From NCBI GenBank assembly GCA_003996215.1, contig QJPP01003097.1:223143-287142 (forward strand): a stretch of 64,000 bases of DNA, given 5' to 3'. The stretch's first letter is position 1, and every line of letters begins with the position of its first letter. The notes beneath the pieces are model-generated. The model worked only from the letters and a program-made list of their open reading frames with translations, searched no databases and was not told the DNA's origin. This stretch comes from Jaltomata sinuosa. Taxonomy: Eukaryota; Streptophyta; Magnoliopsida; Solanales; Solanaceae. The position numbers were made by a program, and so were the translations under genes. This document shows positions 23,711-35,466 of the stretch, in pieces.

Positions 23711-24420
23711 CTATCTCAACACATCCACATTAGGCACACATAAGCGACCCTGGTAATGAAGCATACCAACTCCCCCCCCCCATGAGAAAACTTTAACCCG
23801 CTGCTGATGGACCGCACCTTTTAACTTAAGTAAGATAGGTTCAATGTCTTGCTCATCCTTTACCTCAACCATAAAAGAAGATTTTGACCCATTCTGAACT
23901 ACCACACTGCCATCTGTTATATATGTAAGGCAGACTCCTAAGTGAGCTAGCCTATGAACATCCTTAGCTAATTCCTTCTTTTCTTGCCCAACATGCGACA
24001 CACTACTCATAGACAGTCTGCTGAGGGCATCAACCACTATATTTTCCTTACCTGAATGGTAGAGCACATTCATATCATACTATTTGAGGAACTCGATTCA
24101 TATCCTCTAACGAAGATTCAACTCTTTTTGGGTGAACACATACTGGAGGCTCTTATGGTCTGTGAATACGTCTACATGGACACCATACAAGTAGTTTCTC
24201 TAAATCATTAAGGCAAAAACAACTGTTGCAAGGTCAAAGTCATGAGTAAGATAGTTCTTCTCATGAATCTTAAGTTGTCTGGAGGCATAAGCGATAACCT
24301 TACTATGCCACATCAAGACACAACCCAAGCTGACTTGGGATGCATCACAATACACAAAAAAACCATCTAAACCCTCTGGTAGAGTTAAAATAGGAGTTGT
24401 GGTCAACCTAGTCTTCAACT
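23711..24420 (-). pseudogene. element B RNase H region
   Basis: The frame 24200-24418 reads LPEGLDGFFVYCDASQVSLG and SRQLKIHEKNYLTHDFDLAT, the start of RNase H with its first catalytic Asp (YCDAS). The frame 23711-24073 continues with YHSGKENIVVDALSRLSM. The two are separated by a frameshift and stops at 24075-24200. Sits between RT and integrase as in A and E. Confidence 0.87.
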
Positions 24421-24429
24421 CTAGGAAAA

Positions 24430-25250
24430 AATTTTCACATTCATCTTACCACTGGAAATTAACATTTTTCTGAGTCAATCTGGTCAATGGGGAAGCTATG
24501 GATGAGAATACTTCAATAAATCTCCTATAGTAACCAGCCAAACCCAAGAAGCTTATGATATCTATCGGAAAGGTGGGTCTAGGCTAGTTCTTCACTGCCT
24601 CTATCTTCTGCGAATCAACTCAGATTCCCTCACTAGACACCACATGACCAAGGAAAGCAACTGAACTCAACCAAAATTCACACTTACTAAACTTGGCGAA
24701 TAGCTAGCAATCCTTGAGAGTTTTCAACACAACTCTCAAGTGATTTGCATACTCTTTCTCACTCCGAGAATATACAAGTATATCATCGATGAAGGCAATG
24801 ACAAACATATCCAAATACTACTTAAACACTATGTTCATTAAATCTATAAAAGCTGTAGGAGCATTTGTTAGTCCAAAAGACATAACCACAAATTCATAGT
24901 GACCATACCAAGTTTTGAAGGCTGTTTTTCAAATGTCATAATCTCTGACTATGAGCTGATGATAGCCGAATCTGAGGTCTATCTTAGAAAAGCAACTGGA
25001 ACTTTGAAGCTGTTCAAACAAGTCATCAATCCTGGGAATGGGATACTTATTCTTGATTGTGACTTTGTTCTACTTACGGTAGTCGATGCATATTTTGATA
25101 GAACCGTCTTTCTTATGCACAAAAAGGACTGGAGCACCCCATGAAGAGATGTTGAGTCTGATGAAGCCTTTATCTAAAAGGTCTTTCAACTATTCCTTCA
25201 TTTCCTTAAGCTTAGCTGGAGCCATTGTGTAAGGTGAAATTGAGATAGGA
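24430..25250 (-). pseudogene. element B reverse transcriptase
   Basis: Translation of the minus strand gives KICIDYR, NKYPIPRIDDLF and the catalytic FIDD at 24782-24793 (intact). Stops and frameshifts throughout leave no long frame. The plus-strand ORF 24899-25144 is only its antisense shadow. Confidence 0.83.
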
Positions 25251-25850
25251 TGGGTATCTGGAAGGAGATCTATTTTGAAGTCGATTTCCCATTTGGGAGA
25301 AACTCCGAGCAGATCTTCTGGAAACACTTCTAGAAATTCATTAACCACTGGGACTGACTCAAGAGTTGGGGTCTCGGAGTTTGAATCCTTAACCTAAACA
25401 AGGTGATAGATACAACCTTTAGTAATTAATTTTCTGGCCTTAAGGTAGGAAACAAATCGACCTACATGCATGAGGTATTACCCTTCCATTCTAACACTGG
25501 TTCATTTGGAAACTGGAACTGAACTATTCTAGTTCTACAATTAACTGAGGTATAACAAGAATATAACCAGTCCATGCCTAGAATAATATTGAAGTTAGTC
25601 ATTTATAACTCTGCAACATCTGCTGAGGTGACTTTCTAAGAAATTGTGACTAGGCAATTTCTGTATACTCGTCTATCTGTGACTGAATCACCAACTGGAG
25701 TAGAGACTGAGAAGGGTTCTGGGAGGATTTCTGGAATGACACTGAAGTTTACTTCTATATAGGGAGTCACAAAAGAGAGTGTAGCTCCGAGATCTAACAA
25801 TGCATAAACATCAAGATAAAAGACTCGTAACATACCCGTGATCATGTCGG
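25250..25850 (-). pseudogene. element B aspartic protease
   Basis: The frame 25636-25845 reads MITGMLRVFYLDVYALLDLGATLSFVTPY; active site D-L-G-A kept. Downstream (left) the NFNIILGMDWL-like block at 25550-25590 and the WKGN-type linker are recognisable but broken by stops. Homologous to 8748-9332 of A and 41439-41894 of E. Confidence 0.82.
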
Positions 25851-26019
25851 GGGAATCTTCCTGGTCATGTCACGTCTGAAGAGCATACAACCTATTTTGG
25901 AACTAACCGCCACCTGCGCTAGATGAGGCACCTTGCAGATTTGGGCGACCTGCTGGAGCTGCTGTGGAGTTAGCCTGATTTTATGGGCGAATATACGTGC
26001 CCTTATGAAAAGTCATTGG

Positions 26020-26300
26020 GCATTCCTTCATTCTGTGGCCTGGCTTACCACACCCAAAACAATTCCCACTACTTGACATACACTCACCTTGGTGGTTCCT
26101 ACCATATTTCTTGCAAATTGGATAAGTGCGTCCACTAGTGACATTATTTTAGGACTTAGAGCCTGGTGCCCTATCCCATCAATCCTATCTGAACTTGGGC
26201 ACTGGGGCACTAGCAGAGGATAGGGCTGGATCCGAAGATTTATGGCAAAACTGAGAGTGATTACTGCTATCTGACCTCTGCTTAGAATAATCTAAGTCAC
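26020..26300 (-). pseudogene. element B gag zinc knuckle fragment
   Basis: At 26026-26067 the minus strand encodes CFGCGKPGHRMKEC, an intact CX2CX4HX4C knuckle, preceded by KKYGRNHQGECMSSSGN. Gag then ends abruptly at about 26300, where the deletion joins it to the LTR. This frame is too short to stand as a gene but is unambiguous. Confidence 0.85.
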
Positions 26301-27864
26301 TTGTATAGGAACTGGAGAATCGCACTACACGCGGTCTGGATACTGAGTGCCTGAACCTACATCATGATAAGATGTAGCACAAAAATATGTGTCAGTACTT
26401 GGAATGTACTGAGCATGCATGATATATGCAAAGTTGAATACATAGGTACTGAACATGGAAGACATACTAAAACATGAACTGAAAGATAAAATGATGTAAT
26501 GACCAAGTATTTAACATGAACTGTAAAATAATGAACTGAACTAAATAACTTAATATTGAATACAAGGTCAATGCAAATACTGAATCTAAATGTGGAAGTT
26601 ATTGTTAACTGACATATCCCAAGCTGAGCTAACTATGGGGCCAACCTGTAACCTTGGCTGGGAGGGTGTTCATACCTTACCGAGGGTACAAACATAAAAT
26701 GGCATGGATCCACTAATCTAATGTCCAACTAGGGACTAGGGTGTCAAGCCTTAACTGGCGGGTGACCCTTTTAGAACCTATGGTGGTGCCATAGTTCTGG
26801 GACTTAGGGACTTCTACTAAAGGTTTCAGCCTAAACTAATAGGTGAGCCTTCATCCCTTTGTCAGCTCGGTGCTAAGCCTACTCCCAACTTAATATGCAA
26901 GTAATAAATACAAACGGATATATTGGATAGCTGAAATACTGATTATTCTGAGAATGCGTAATAATAATACTGAAAAATGATAGCATTCTAATCATGAAGT
27001 ATAACTGGCTGAAATATCTGACTAGCATGCCTAAAGTTAAAGTACTGAAATTAACAACACGCTATGGTTGTGGAATTCTGAATATATAACTATCCTAGAT
27101 TCTCAAAAAAACATGTACTGAATTCCATACGCAATAATAAAAACTGAGATACAATAAATTCCTAGAACTTAGGAAACCTAGGTCTAAAGGACTAACCTGA
27201 AGCTGAAGAACTTGACTGTATTTTGGGACTCAATGGGTGAAAGGAATCCATTGACAAAATCCCACATACCAGTTGGTGGAATCCACAGAAGAATCCTTAG
27301 ATTTGGGGCCTGAACTTGGGAGAGCCTTCTGCTTGTTCTTGAGAGGAAGAAGCATTTATTTTATCCTAATTTTGCTAAATACCAATGTAATCTGAGGGAA
27401 GGAGGGGGTTTGGGTAGTTTTAGGCTTAAAATCAACTTTAGGCTAGTCAAAACATCGTAGCTTAGGCCTTAAAAAAGATAGAAAAATTTTAGAATACCCC
27501 TGGAATTAAATTAGAAATCTGCAGAAAAGTTCGCGACTTGGGTTCCACGGATAGGAACCATGGTCTGTGGATGCTACCACGACCCATAAAACCCTGTCAT
27601 GGTTCCTGAGGGATTGAGGACCCTCAGGTCTGAGATCCAGAGTGGAGTCCACGACTCGTGGACTATTCCACGGTCTGTAATTCCACCTCATGAACCTGAC
27701 CCCAAATATGCTGGCCTCTAGTCTTATTTCCATGATCCCAGTCCACGACTCGTGAACTGTTCCATAGCTCATGGATCTGGCTCATGGACCTGACTTGCAC
27801 TTGAATAATTTCACACTTAGTGATTCTGGACTGGTTCTAGGCTTAGAATTTCTGGGGTGTTACA
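26301..27864 (-). repeat. truncated 5' LTR of element B
   Basis: Corresponds to 20847-22406 of the 3' LTR. The deletion junction shares TTGTATAGGAACTG with the intact copy. The palindromic island is at about 27530-27800. Ends at GGTGTTACA. Confidence 0.87.
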
Positions 27865-27869
27865 CATAG

Positions 27870-28019
27870 GCTAAGTGGGAATAAAACCCTTCTAAGTTTA
27901 CCCAAAATGACTTAACTTAGGAGTTAAAAGAGTGGAGAATTATAAAAATACCCCTCAAAAATAAACTTAGAAAACTGCTGAAGAGACTAGGCTTTAGGAT
28001 CCACAGACCCCATCTATGA
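27870..28019 (-). repeat. element A 5' LTR, part 2 (stump)
   Basis: GGCTAAGTGGGAATAAAACCC through CCCCATCTATGAC matches 5172-5333 of A's other LTR. At 28019/28020 the match stops, about 380 bp before the expected LTR edge, and gag-leader sequence of element C begins. Confidence 0.85.
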
Positions 28020-28166
28020 CTCATAAAAGAAGTGAAGTTTTCCTAAGAACGTCTCATAGCCTCTCCCTCATAAGTGTGGCGCACTTCATATCCATGAAAA
28101 AGACTCTACTCAATGCGGCTTTCAGACACCCTAGGACTATTAAACCTGATGCTCTGATACCAAGTT
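28020..28166 (-). other. element C leader and primer binding site
   Basis: This 147-bp piece is homologous to 18826-18973 of element A (AAAGAAGTGAAGTTTT, CTCATAGCCTC, GATGCTCTGATACCAAGTT). The primer site (minus TGGTATCAGAGCATCAGG, 28145-28162) is complementary to tRNA-iMet. Everything else inside C, including gag, pol and its 3' LTR, is missing. A large deletion has joined A's LTR to C's leader. Confidence 0.85.
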
Positions 28167-30684
28167 TGTCACATCCTGAGGCTACCCCTCTGGACATAAC
28201 AGGGACCTGAGACCACAAGTGATCCCAAGCTAACCCTTAGCATTAGCATGACTATAAACATGAACATAAACATATAGAGCAGAAGCTTAACTGAAGTAAT
28301 GAGCAGCTTAATCTGTTGTATAAATATATGTCTAAGAATGACAGTTTGAATATCTGACTCTATGTCTAAAAGCCTCTACTATTGATGAGCTGCTGGGACA
28401 AACTCCCAGCTAACTCTAAATACTGAAAATTGAATGAAAGAACTAAAATACTAGAATGAAATTAAACTCCAAGTCCTTGAATGAGGAGGATTCACCAAGT
28501 TGGCTAGATGTTCTGCTGATCTACTAACCACGAGTCTGGGAGTGGGCTACAGAATCTACATCATAATAGGATGTAGCAAAAGAGGTATGTTGTCAGTACT
28601 ATGGAATGTACTGAGTATAAGATCTTTGCATGAAACATAGTAAAACATAATTGAAAACATATTTAAGACTAGAATCATATGGTAGTAGTAAAATTATAAT
28701 GCAATGGTTCAAACAATATCACGAGCTAAAAATATATTCATAAGCATAAGTCATAAGTAGTAAATCTGAGCTTTGAAAACTGAGAGTCAAATGCATTCAT
28801 ATACTTAAAACCATTCTTGCGAGAGTTTCTTATAATCAAAATTAAACCATGTTGAGCACCATGGAGTCCAGTATCATATACCCACACTGAAAAATATTGT
28901 CCTAACCAGCCAAAGTTAGAACCATGTTCATAAGGATCCTGAAGTGAGACACAAAGGTTAACATATGATGGCAACGTAGTTCTAAGACTTAAGGGTATGC
29001 TAAACTCAGTCCAACTCAGTGCTAAATATTACTCCCAAAGCATACATATAGCTTATACATATCATGTGACATATCTAGATGTAAAAACTGTTCATAAAGC
29101 ATGTGAACATATTTAGATGTCATGCTACTCATAATCATGCATAGCAAATCATGATGTCATACTACTCATAAACTTAACTTTTGAAATATAGTTCATAAAC
29201 ATTGATGGCATATCAAAATGTCATACAAATCATGAAATTTACTGGTGTGAGCCTAAGCTCCATATTATGTCATAAGTTATATACTAAAAATCATGTATTT
29301 GAAAATATGCCTTGTACATTATGCTTATAGAAAAATCATGTAGAACTTGCTTAAAACATGCATAGCTTCATAGATTTCTAAAAATAGAGTTTTTGATTCA
29401 TAATATCATAAAGGCTCTTAAATCATGCATAATCAAGTTTTTAATAAGAACCATGATCATAAGATAACATGGGAAAACTAAATTTGAGGAACTAGTCATA
29501 GTTGGGTAAAGACCCTAAATCATGGACTTTTGCTTGAAAACATGCAATAAGGTGAAAATATGCTAAATTCGTTCTCAACTTATGGGCTTTTAGAAATACT
29601 TGAAGAATCTCATATAAAATCATAGATAACGGATTAGAAGTTATGTATTGATGCTAATAAACTGATTTTATAAGAATTTCATAATTGAGTAAGAACTCTA
29701 GTTTCATAATTTTATAAGAATCAAAGTAAAACATAAGATTTTAGACATATGGGTGGAAAGGAATCTCTTATTGAATACCCACATACCTGAACTTGAAGCT
29801 TTCTTAACTAGAACTTGAAGATAGAGACTTAGAGAGGAAGCCCTAGGGCTTGAAGCTGGAGAGAAGAATCCCTTTCTTTCTTCTTGAGGTTAGATTGAAA
29901 AAATGAGAAGTAATCTAACTAAGTATGAATAAAAATCCTCTAAATAGGCCTAAAACGACTTAGTATAGGAGTTAAAAGGGTGGAAAATTACAAATATTTA
30001 TCTGGGAAACGAGTTTAAAAACTTTTAAAAAATTTATCATAGGCTTCCACGGGCATGAACCACGACCCATGGAATAAACCACGGTCCATGGAATGGGGGT
30101 CATGGTTCCTGGGCACTTCTCAGGCCTCTGGATTGATTTTCATGAGTGGATTTCACGACCCGTGGATCATTCCACGACCTGTGGAAACCCCTCGTGGTTT
30201 TCAGGCAAAAAATCAATTTCCAGGACTGATTTCCATAGATGCAATCCATGGTCTGTGGTTTAATCCACGAGCCATGGATCCCTCCCGTGGTTATTGTGTC
30301 ATTTTGACAAACATACATATTTTTGTAAAATGCTGATAACTTTTTACTCCGGACTCGGATTAATGCGCGATCACTAGCGATAGAAAGAAGACCCAAAGAT
30401 CTTTAATTTGGTTCATACCAGGCCACCTAACCCTTCATATTCTAGGAGTTATGATCGTTTGAAGTTGACGCTATTTGAGTCTTATATGAAAACTTAGTTG
30501 GTTAGGGTGCTTTCAACTCAACTTTGAGCTAAGGGTTCTTTATGACCCTAATTCCTATTTACTACACTTTCCACACTTAAGAATGGATCTTAACACCTAT
30601 GTACCATTAGAAATCATTGAGTTACGGTCTAACAACATATGAAGAAAGGTTTGGATCTTAGCTTAGAATTTTTAGAGTATTACA
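28167..30684 (-). repeat. 5' LTR of element C
   Basis: 2518 bp, TGTCACATCCTGAGG to GAGTATTACA. Related to but longer than A's LTR. Contains dense CCACGG/CCATGG/CCGTGG palindromes at 30040-30295 (CCACGACCCGTGG-like words). The overlapping ORFs 30055-30336 (+) and 30100-30396 (-) come from this palindromic stretch and are not genes. Confidence 0.87.
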
Positions 30685-31684
30685 AGTCGAGATTAATTCA
30701 TTATGGCCAGCATAATTATCCTCATAAAAGAACAGATAAGGTCATCCACTTAAGGATCAAACCATCCCTATGTCAGCAAAATACAGGTTTTAGGTGTGGA
30801 CACGTTTAAACTCACACCTTCTTGGTTAACCATCTAATTCTCTTTAAGCCCAGATTTTAGTCTTTTCATATCATCAAACATCATTGAAATAATTCATTCT
30901 CATTAAGGGAATAGACCATTGTTGGTATCGTCATACCAAGACTTGCAAGTCATCTCTTTCATCATTTAGTAACCCATATGGTCAGTCATCAATTCATTAT
31001 TCCCATCAGGTAGAAATCATGTTTAAAATGATCACTTAATATTAATCCAATTTGTTCATAAAATCTATTAAATAATTCAAACACTTTAGGATGATGGATA
31101 GAACAGGTAAAATTCATTTAACCCTTTCAAGGTGTGATTTATTATGTAGATAGTAGCAATTCCAAGTAAAAGATAGTATATCACAATTTCATGCTTCTTT
31201 AGTCAATTCTATATACATATGCTTGCAACCCTAATTCCTTATTCAAAAAAATCATATAAGTATATAAGTGATATGATATCGCCCAGAACATCTCCTGCGA
31301 GGCTATTCACTAGGAGCCAAGCTAAAGAACGATAAGCCTTATAATCTGATACCAAGACTTGCAAGTCATCTCTTTCATCATGTAGTAACCCATAAGGTCA
31401 GTCATTAATTCATTATTCCCATCAGGTAGAAATCTTGTTTAAAATGATCACTTAACATTAATCCAATTTGCTCATAAAATCTATTAAATCATTCAAACAC
31501 TTTAGGATGATGGATGGAACAAGTAAAATTCATTTAACCCTTTCAAGGTGTGATTTATTATGTAGATAGTAGCAATTCCAAGTAAAAGATATTATATCAC
31601 AATTTCATGCTTCTTTAGTCAATTCTATATACATATGCTTGCAACCCTAATTCCTTATTCAAAAAAATCATATAAGTATATAAG
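30685..31684. other. non-coding stretch with a tandem duplication
   Basis: No domain found. It may be the distal LTR part of decayed element D, whose known pieces resume at 49065, because D's LTR start is otherwise missing and C and F both look inserted here. Evidence for that is only positional. Confidence 0.4.
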
Positions 31685-31762
31685 TGATATGATATCACCC
31701 AGAATATCTCCTACGAGGCTATTCACTAGGAGCCAAGCTAAAGAACTCCAAGCCTTACAATC
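30934..31762. repeat. tandem duplication, 413-bp segments at 416-bp period
   Basis: Unit 1 (30934-31346) and unit 2 (31350-31762) both start TACCAAGACTTGCAAGTCATC and share nearly every base. Unit 2 runs into the 5' LTR of element F; unit 1 contains a copy of the first 78 bp of that LTR (TGATATGATATCGCCC at 31269) and then stops. The duplication therefore happened after F inserted, or copied its edge. Confidence 0.9.
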
Positions 31763-32485
31763 CTTATTCATGAAGAAAGAGGCTTTGGAGACCATTGAAC
31801 AGCGTAGATCAAGGATCTACAACTTATGGATGATTGCATGGGAAGAGACTAAAAGGTGCGACCAGGGTACGTTGGGCACTTCTTTTGGTGAATTTTGCAG
31901 CTCAACTTCGCACAAGGTGTGTGTCCAACACATTGGCTGGTGCGTTTGGCATCAGCCTTCGCACATGGCCCATGATGGGCCGAGTTTAGGGTCTTCTTAG
32001 GTTACTTTTGGGTCTTTTATTGCACTAGGCAAATACTATAAATACATGCCTTAGTCATTTACATTCCTTAGATTTTGATGAATGTTGAATTGCTTTGAAA
32101 GCTTTTAGTTGCCATTGTTAGCTTGTAGTCATTGGGTGGATTTCCCAATTAGTTAATCTAGTATAGAAATCTATTGGGTGGATTCCTAATAGTGCTATTG
32201 GGTGAATTCCTAATAGTTTAGTTGAGTGATTAAGGGTGGATTCCTTTGATTGGTTGTTAACTTCTTTGCTTGATTAATCATAGAGTCATCCATTTATGAA
32301 TTCATTTGTTTGTCTCATTGTTTGATTGAGGAATTATAGTTGATTGATTAGGTTCAATTAGGAGGTGAGGTATAAAGTCCTTTGTTGCCTATAAACTTGA
32401 TTAATTAACTTTGATTCACATATCGTTTATTTATTTTATTTCCGTATTTGGATTTCGATTAGCCTCCCTAATCGAGATCTTATCA
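31685..32485 (+). repeat. 5' LTR of element F
   Basis: Starts TGATATGATATCACCC, ends GATCTTATCA. Word island GTGCGA/TCGCAC at about 31850-31975; TATAAATA at 32037-32044. The first 280 bp also encode the integrase tail in frame (see 48246). Confidence 0.9.
32037..32044 (+). promoter_or_regulatory. TATA box, element F 5' LTR
   Basis: TATAAATA about 60 bp after the GTGCGA-word island; its twin in the 3' LTR is at 48615-48622. Probable core promoter of F. Confidence 0.6.
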
Positions 32486-32487
32486 TT

Positions 32488-32499
32488 TTGTATCAGACC
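32488..32499 (+). other. primer binding site of element F, degenerate
   Basis: TTGTATCAGACC lies 2 bases after the LTR edge and resembles the tRNA-iMet site TGGTATCAGAGC with two changes. Confidence 0.6.
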
Positions 32500-33802
32500 T
32501 TAGGATAAAGGATTATTTCTATAATTCTTAATCATAAGTTCATAAATCTGAAAATTTCAAAAAAAAAATAGTTGGAAAAACGATTTTGGAAAATTTTACA
32601 AAACAATTGTTTGATCTAGTGTTTTGTTTGAAAATATTATACTAGAATTGTGTTCTCTAGTATCCATTGAGTCTAGATCTGAGATTTGAGCTTGTTTGGA
32701 GTTGAATTGAAGAATTCACCATTGTTGGGTGAAGAATCTTGAAGAATAAGTTCAAGATCTGGGTTGATTGAAGTCTTCAAACCTATTAGGCTTTGATCTC
32801 CTATTCATAGGGAGCTTGAATCTCACATTTGAAGAAATTTGGTTAAGGTTTGAAAGAGTCACCATTTCTTTAAGTTTGAAGAACTTGAAGAACACAAAAT
32901 GGGTCTCTTCAATTTGGAGTGATTTAATTCTAATTGGTATCGGGATTTTTTCTCTATATTGAGGGGAGGCTACATTTCAAATTTGGAGTCATTCCGAGTT
33001 GAATTGAGAAAGTTGAAAATTTAAAATCCATAGGTGTTCTCGGTATTCTTCAAGGTGTTCATTGAAGAAGAAGAAGGTGAATTAAAGTTGTTTGATCCAA
33101 AGAAGAAGTAAAGGAAAAGGGTATTTGTGTTGATACTAAAGGGAAGTTACCACAAAGGGCAAGTGCTAGGAGCAAAAAATACCAAAAAGCTGAAAAAGAG
33201 TACAAATCGGAAAGCTTCAGGTGTTCTGCCGAGGGCTGTGCGAAGTGAGGTGTGACCAGAACTTTGCTTGGTGAATTTCTCACCAGCACTTCACACCAGG
33301 ACAATTGGTTTCTAGTTTGGGTGTGTGAAGTGAGGTGCGTTGGGAACTTCACCTTGTGCGTTTCGCACCAGCCTCCGCATCAATGGACAGATGCAAATCC
33401 GATTCGCTCCAACAAATCTCAGGTTCTATCTTCTTTATTTCATTTCTTTGATTCTTCTATCATCTATAAATCCTAAGACTAATCAACAACAAGTATTTGA
33501 TTCGCTTAGTTGTGATTAGATCTCTTGCGTCCGTTTCATTTCGTACCAACTTATTGTGAGCTTTTATCATTTGAAAATTCGTTGGAAACCTTCTTGGCTC
33601 CATCCGTTTGATTTTGAGTCATCCTTTTTTTTGGGAAACAAGAATCCATTCCTCCACAAAGGATAGGTGACTTGTGACTTGGTTGAGCAAAGGAAGTTCA
33701 CTATCAATCCTTGGAAGACGCATAGAAGTTAAGTAAGTGTTCACATACGAGAGGGTGAGGAACCTTTACTACTAATCTCATTTGCTGAATTTTGCAAGTA
33801 CA
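32500..33802 (+). other. element F untranslated leader
   Basis: About 1.3 kb between primer site and the gag start (ATG at 33803, AATGTCAAAAGCACTTG). It contains a second cluster of GTGCGAAG, CTTCACAC and TTCGCACC words (33230-33375) echoing the LTR island. The ORFs 33059-33352 (-) and 33252-33476 (+) overlap that cluster and lack domains. Confidence 0.7.
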
Positions 33803-35360
33803 ATGTCAAAAGCACTTGATAGTGCTTATGAAGGAAACATGTCCTTTAATATGGAGGCAACCTTTGCCTCAATCATAATGCAATTAGCGGACATAAATGG
33901 GAAGATAGCGGATTTAAATGGGAGTATGGCTAATGTGAATGGGAGATGGATTGTATGGAGGATCGGATGGTGATTGTCAAGAGTCCAAACCGAGAGGACT
34001 CACCTCATACCACTCATGGGTCGGGAGAAAATAGGAACACGAGTTCCTCAATGACTATTACCCCAGGGTATGCATGTGAGTTATGCAACCCCCGAAACAA
34101 TCCAAGCCCCATCCCACACATCCAACACCCTTCTTTCCAAATATCTAACTATCCGAACAATGTTAGACAAAGATCCACTCATCCAAATTACCCTCTACAA
34201 GAGGAACGTACTTTTGTAGCAAACCAAAACCAAACTCCACTTCGAAATGCATCACATGCTAACTTGCATGTACCACATAACCAAAACCAAGAGCCTTACC
34301 AAGATAGCCACCACAACCTACTCTACGAAGAGTGTGAGGAAATGATTGCTAATCGAAACTATAATGGTCCTCAACATGATGGATGACAAGGTTATCGTGC
34401 ACCTAGAGATAGAGTGCAACCCGGAGGTTATGGTCAGAATCAAGGTGCAAGATGACAAGGTAATGGAGATAGAGGTGAATGACTTGATGATCGCAATGGT
34501 GATCACTATGGTAATCGAGGTGATATATATGGTGGTCACTATGATAATAGATATGGATATCATCAAGGTGATCGTGGTGACCATGATAGGAGCTTGAATA
34601 CCATCAAGGTTACTTTTCCAACCTTCAAAGGTAGTAGTGATCCGGAAGAGTTCCTTGAATGGCGATTGCAAAGTGAGCTGATCTTTCTCACCAACAACAT
34701 TTCGGATTCCATGAAAGCTAAGTATGCCCTTACTCAATTTGAGGGATATGCATCCACATGGTGGGAGTCCAAAGTAAGAGAACGAGCCCGAGATCTCGTT
34801 CATAATTTTCCTACATGGCAAGAGTTTCTAGCACTTATGGAAGTGAGGTATGTTACACTTATTTATCATCAAGAGGTGTTTAAGAAGGTGTACCTCCTTC
34901 AACAAGGTACCAAAAGTGTTGAGGAGTATTATGATGAGTTTGAAAATTTGAGAATGAAGTCTAAGATTAATGAACCAGTGTTTAACACGGTGATACGATT
35001 TGTCACCAACTTAAAGCAAGATATCTCAAAGGCGATGCGACTCAAACACTATGCTAGCTTGGAGGAAGCCTATCATGATGCTACCAAGATAGAGATTGAC
35101 TCGAAAGATGAGAAGTCATTCAAAGCCAAGGGTACTACAACTTCCTCATGGAACAAGAATAATGACAAGTGGAAGTCTTCTACCACTCGGGAGTACACAA
35201 AGGGTAGTGGTCAAGCTACCCAAGCAAAGGTTGATAAGCCAAAGTAGAATGATAAGGCTAAGAAAGGTAACCAATCGAAACCTAAATTTCCTCGTCCTTC
35301 TACTGTTCAATGATTTAGATGTCAAAGAAGGGGACACATTGCTAGTGAGTGTCCCAACCG
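33803..35360 (+). pseudogene. element F gag, decayed
   Basis: A short N-terminal frame (MSKALDSAYEGNMSFNMEAT) shifts near 33945 into frame 1, which then runs through the polyprotein with stops. The capsid block at 34594-35247 reads VTFPTFKGSSDPEEFLEWRL, ALTQFEGYASTWWESKV and QGTKSVEEYYDEFENLR. The nucleocapsid knuckle at 35311-35355 should start with Cys, but that codon is TGA (35311-35313), leaving FRCQRRGHIASEC. Other stops are TGA 34384, TAG 35245 and TAA near 35419. Gly/Arg/Asp-rich repeats at 34380-34590 precede the capsid block. Confidence 0.88.
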
Positions 35361-35466
35361 AAGAACAATTGTGGTTTATAAAAATGGGTACCATACCGAA
35401 GAAGATGAGGAGTGTGGTTAAGAGAGTGGAGATGAAGAACCCAAAGGTGATGATGATGAAATACCT

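Larger units (their letters stand above)
20475..27864 (-). mobile_element. element B: chromovirus inserted in A's LTR, internally deleted
   Basis: The 3' LTR (20475-22406), pol remnants and a truncated 5' LTR (26301-27864) are flanked by CTTAG (20470-20474) and CATAG (27865-27869), a target duplication with one change. The joined flanks restore the GAACTTAGGCTAAGTGGG of element A's LTR seen at 5170. The 5' LTR lacks its first 372 bp together with the primer site and most of gag: one deletion joins a gag position to TTGTATAGGAACTG inside the LTR. Confidence 0.9.

Noticed and set aside
30055..30396. Overlapping ORFs on both strands of 93 and 98 codons
   Set aside because: Produced by the CCACGG palindromic island in the LTR of element C; symmetric words keep both strands open.
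34346..34821. ORFs 34346-34597 (+) and 34318-34821 (-)
   Set aside because: Shadow frames of gag in element F.
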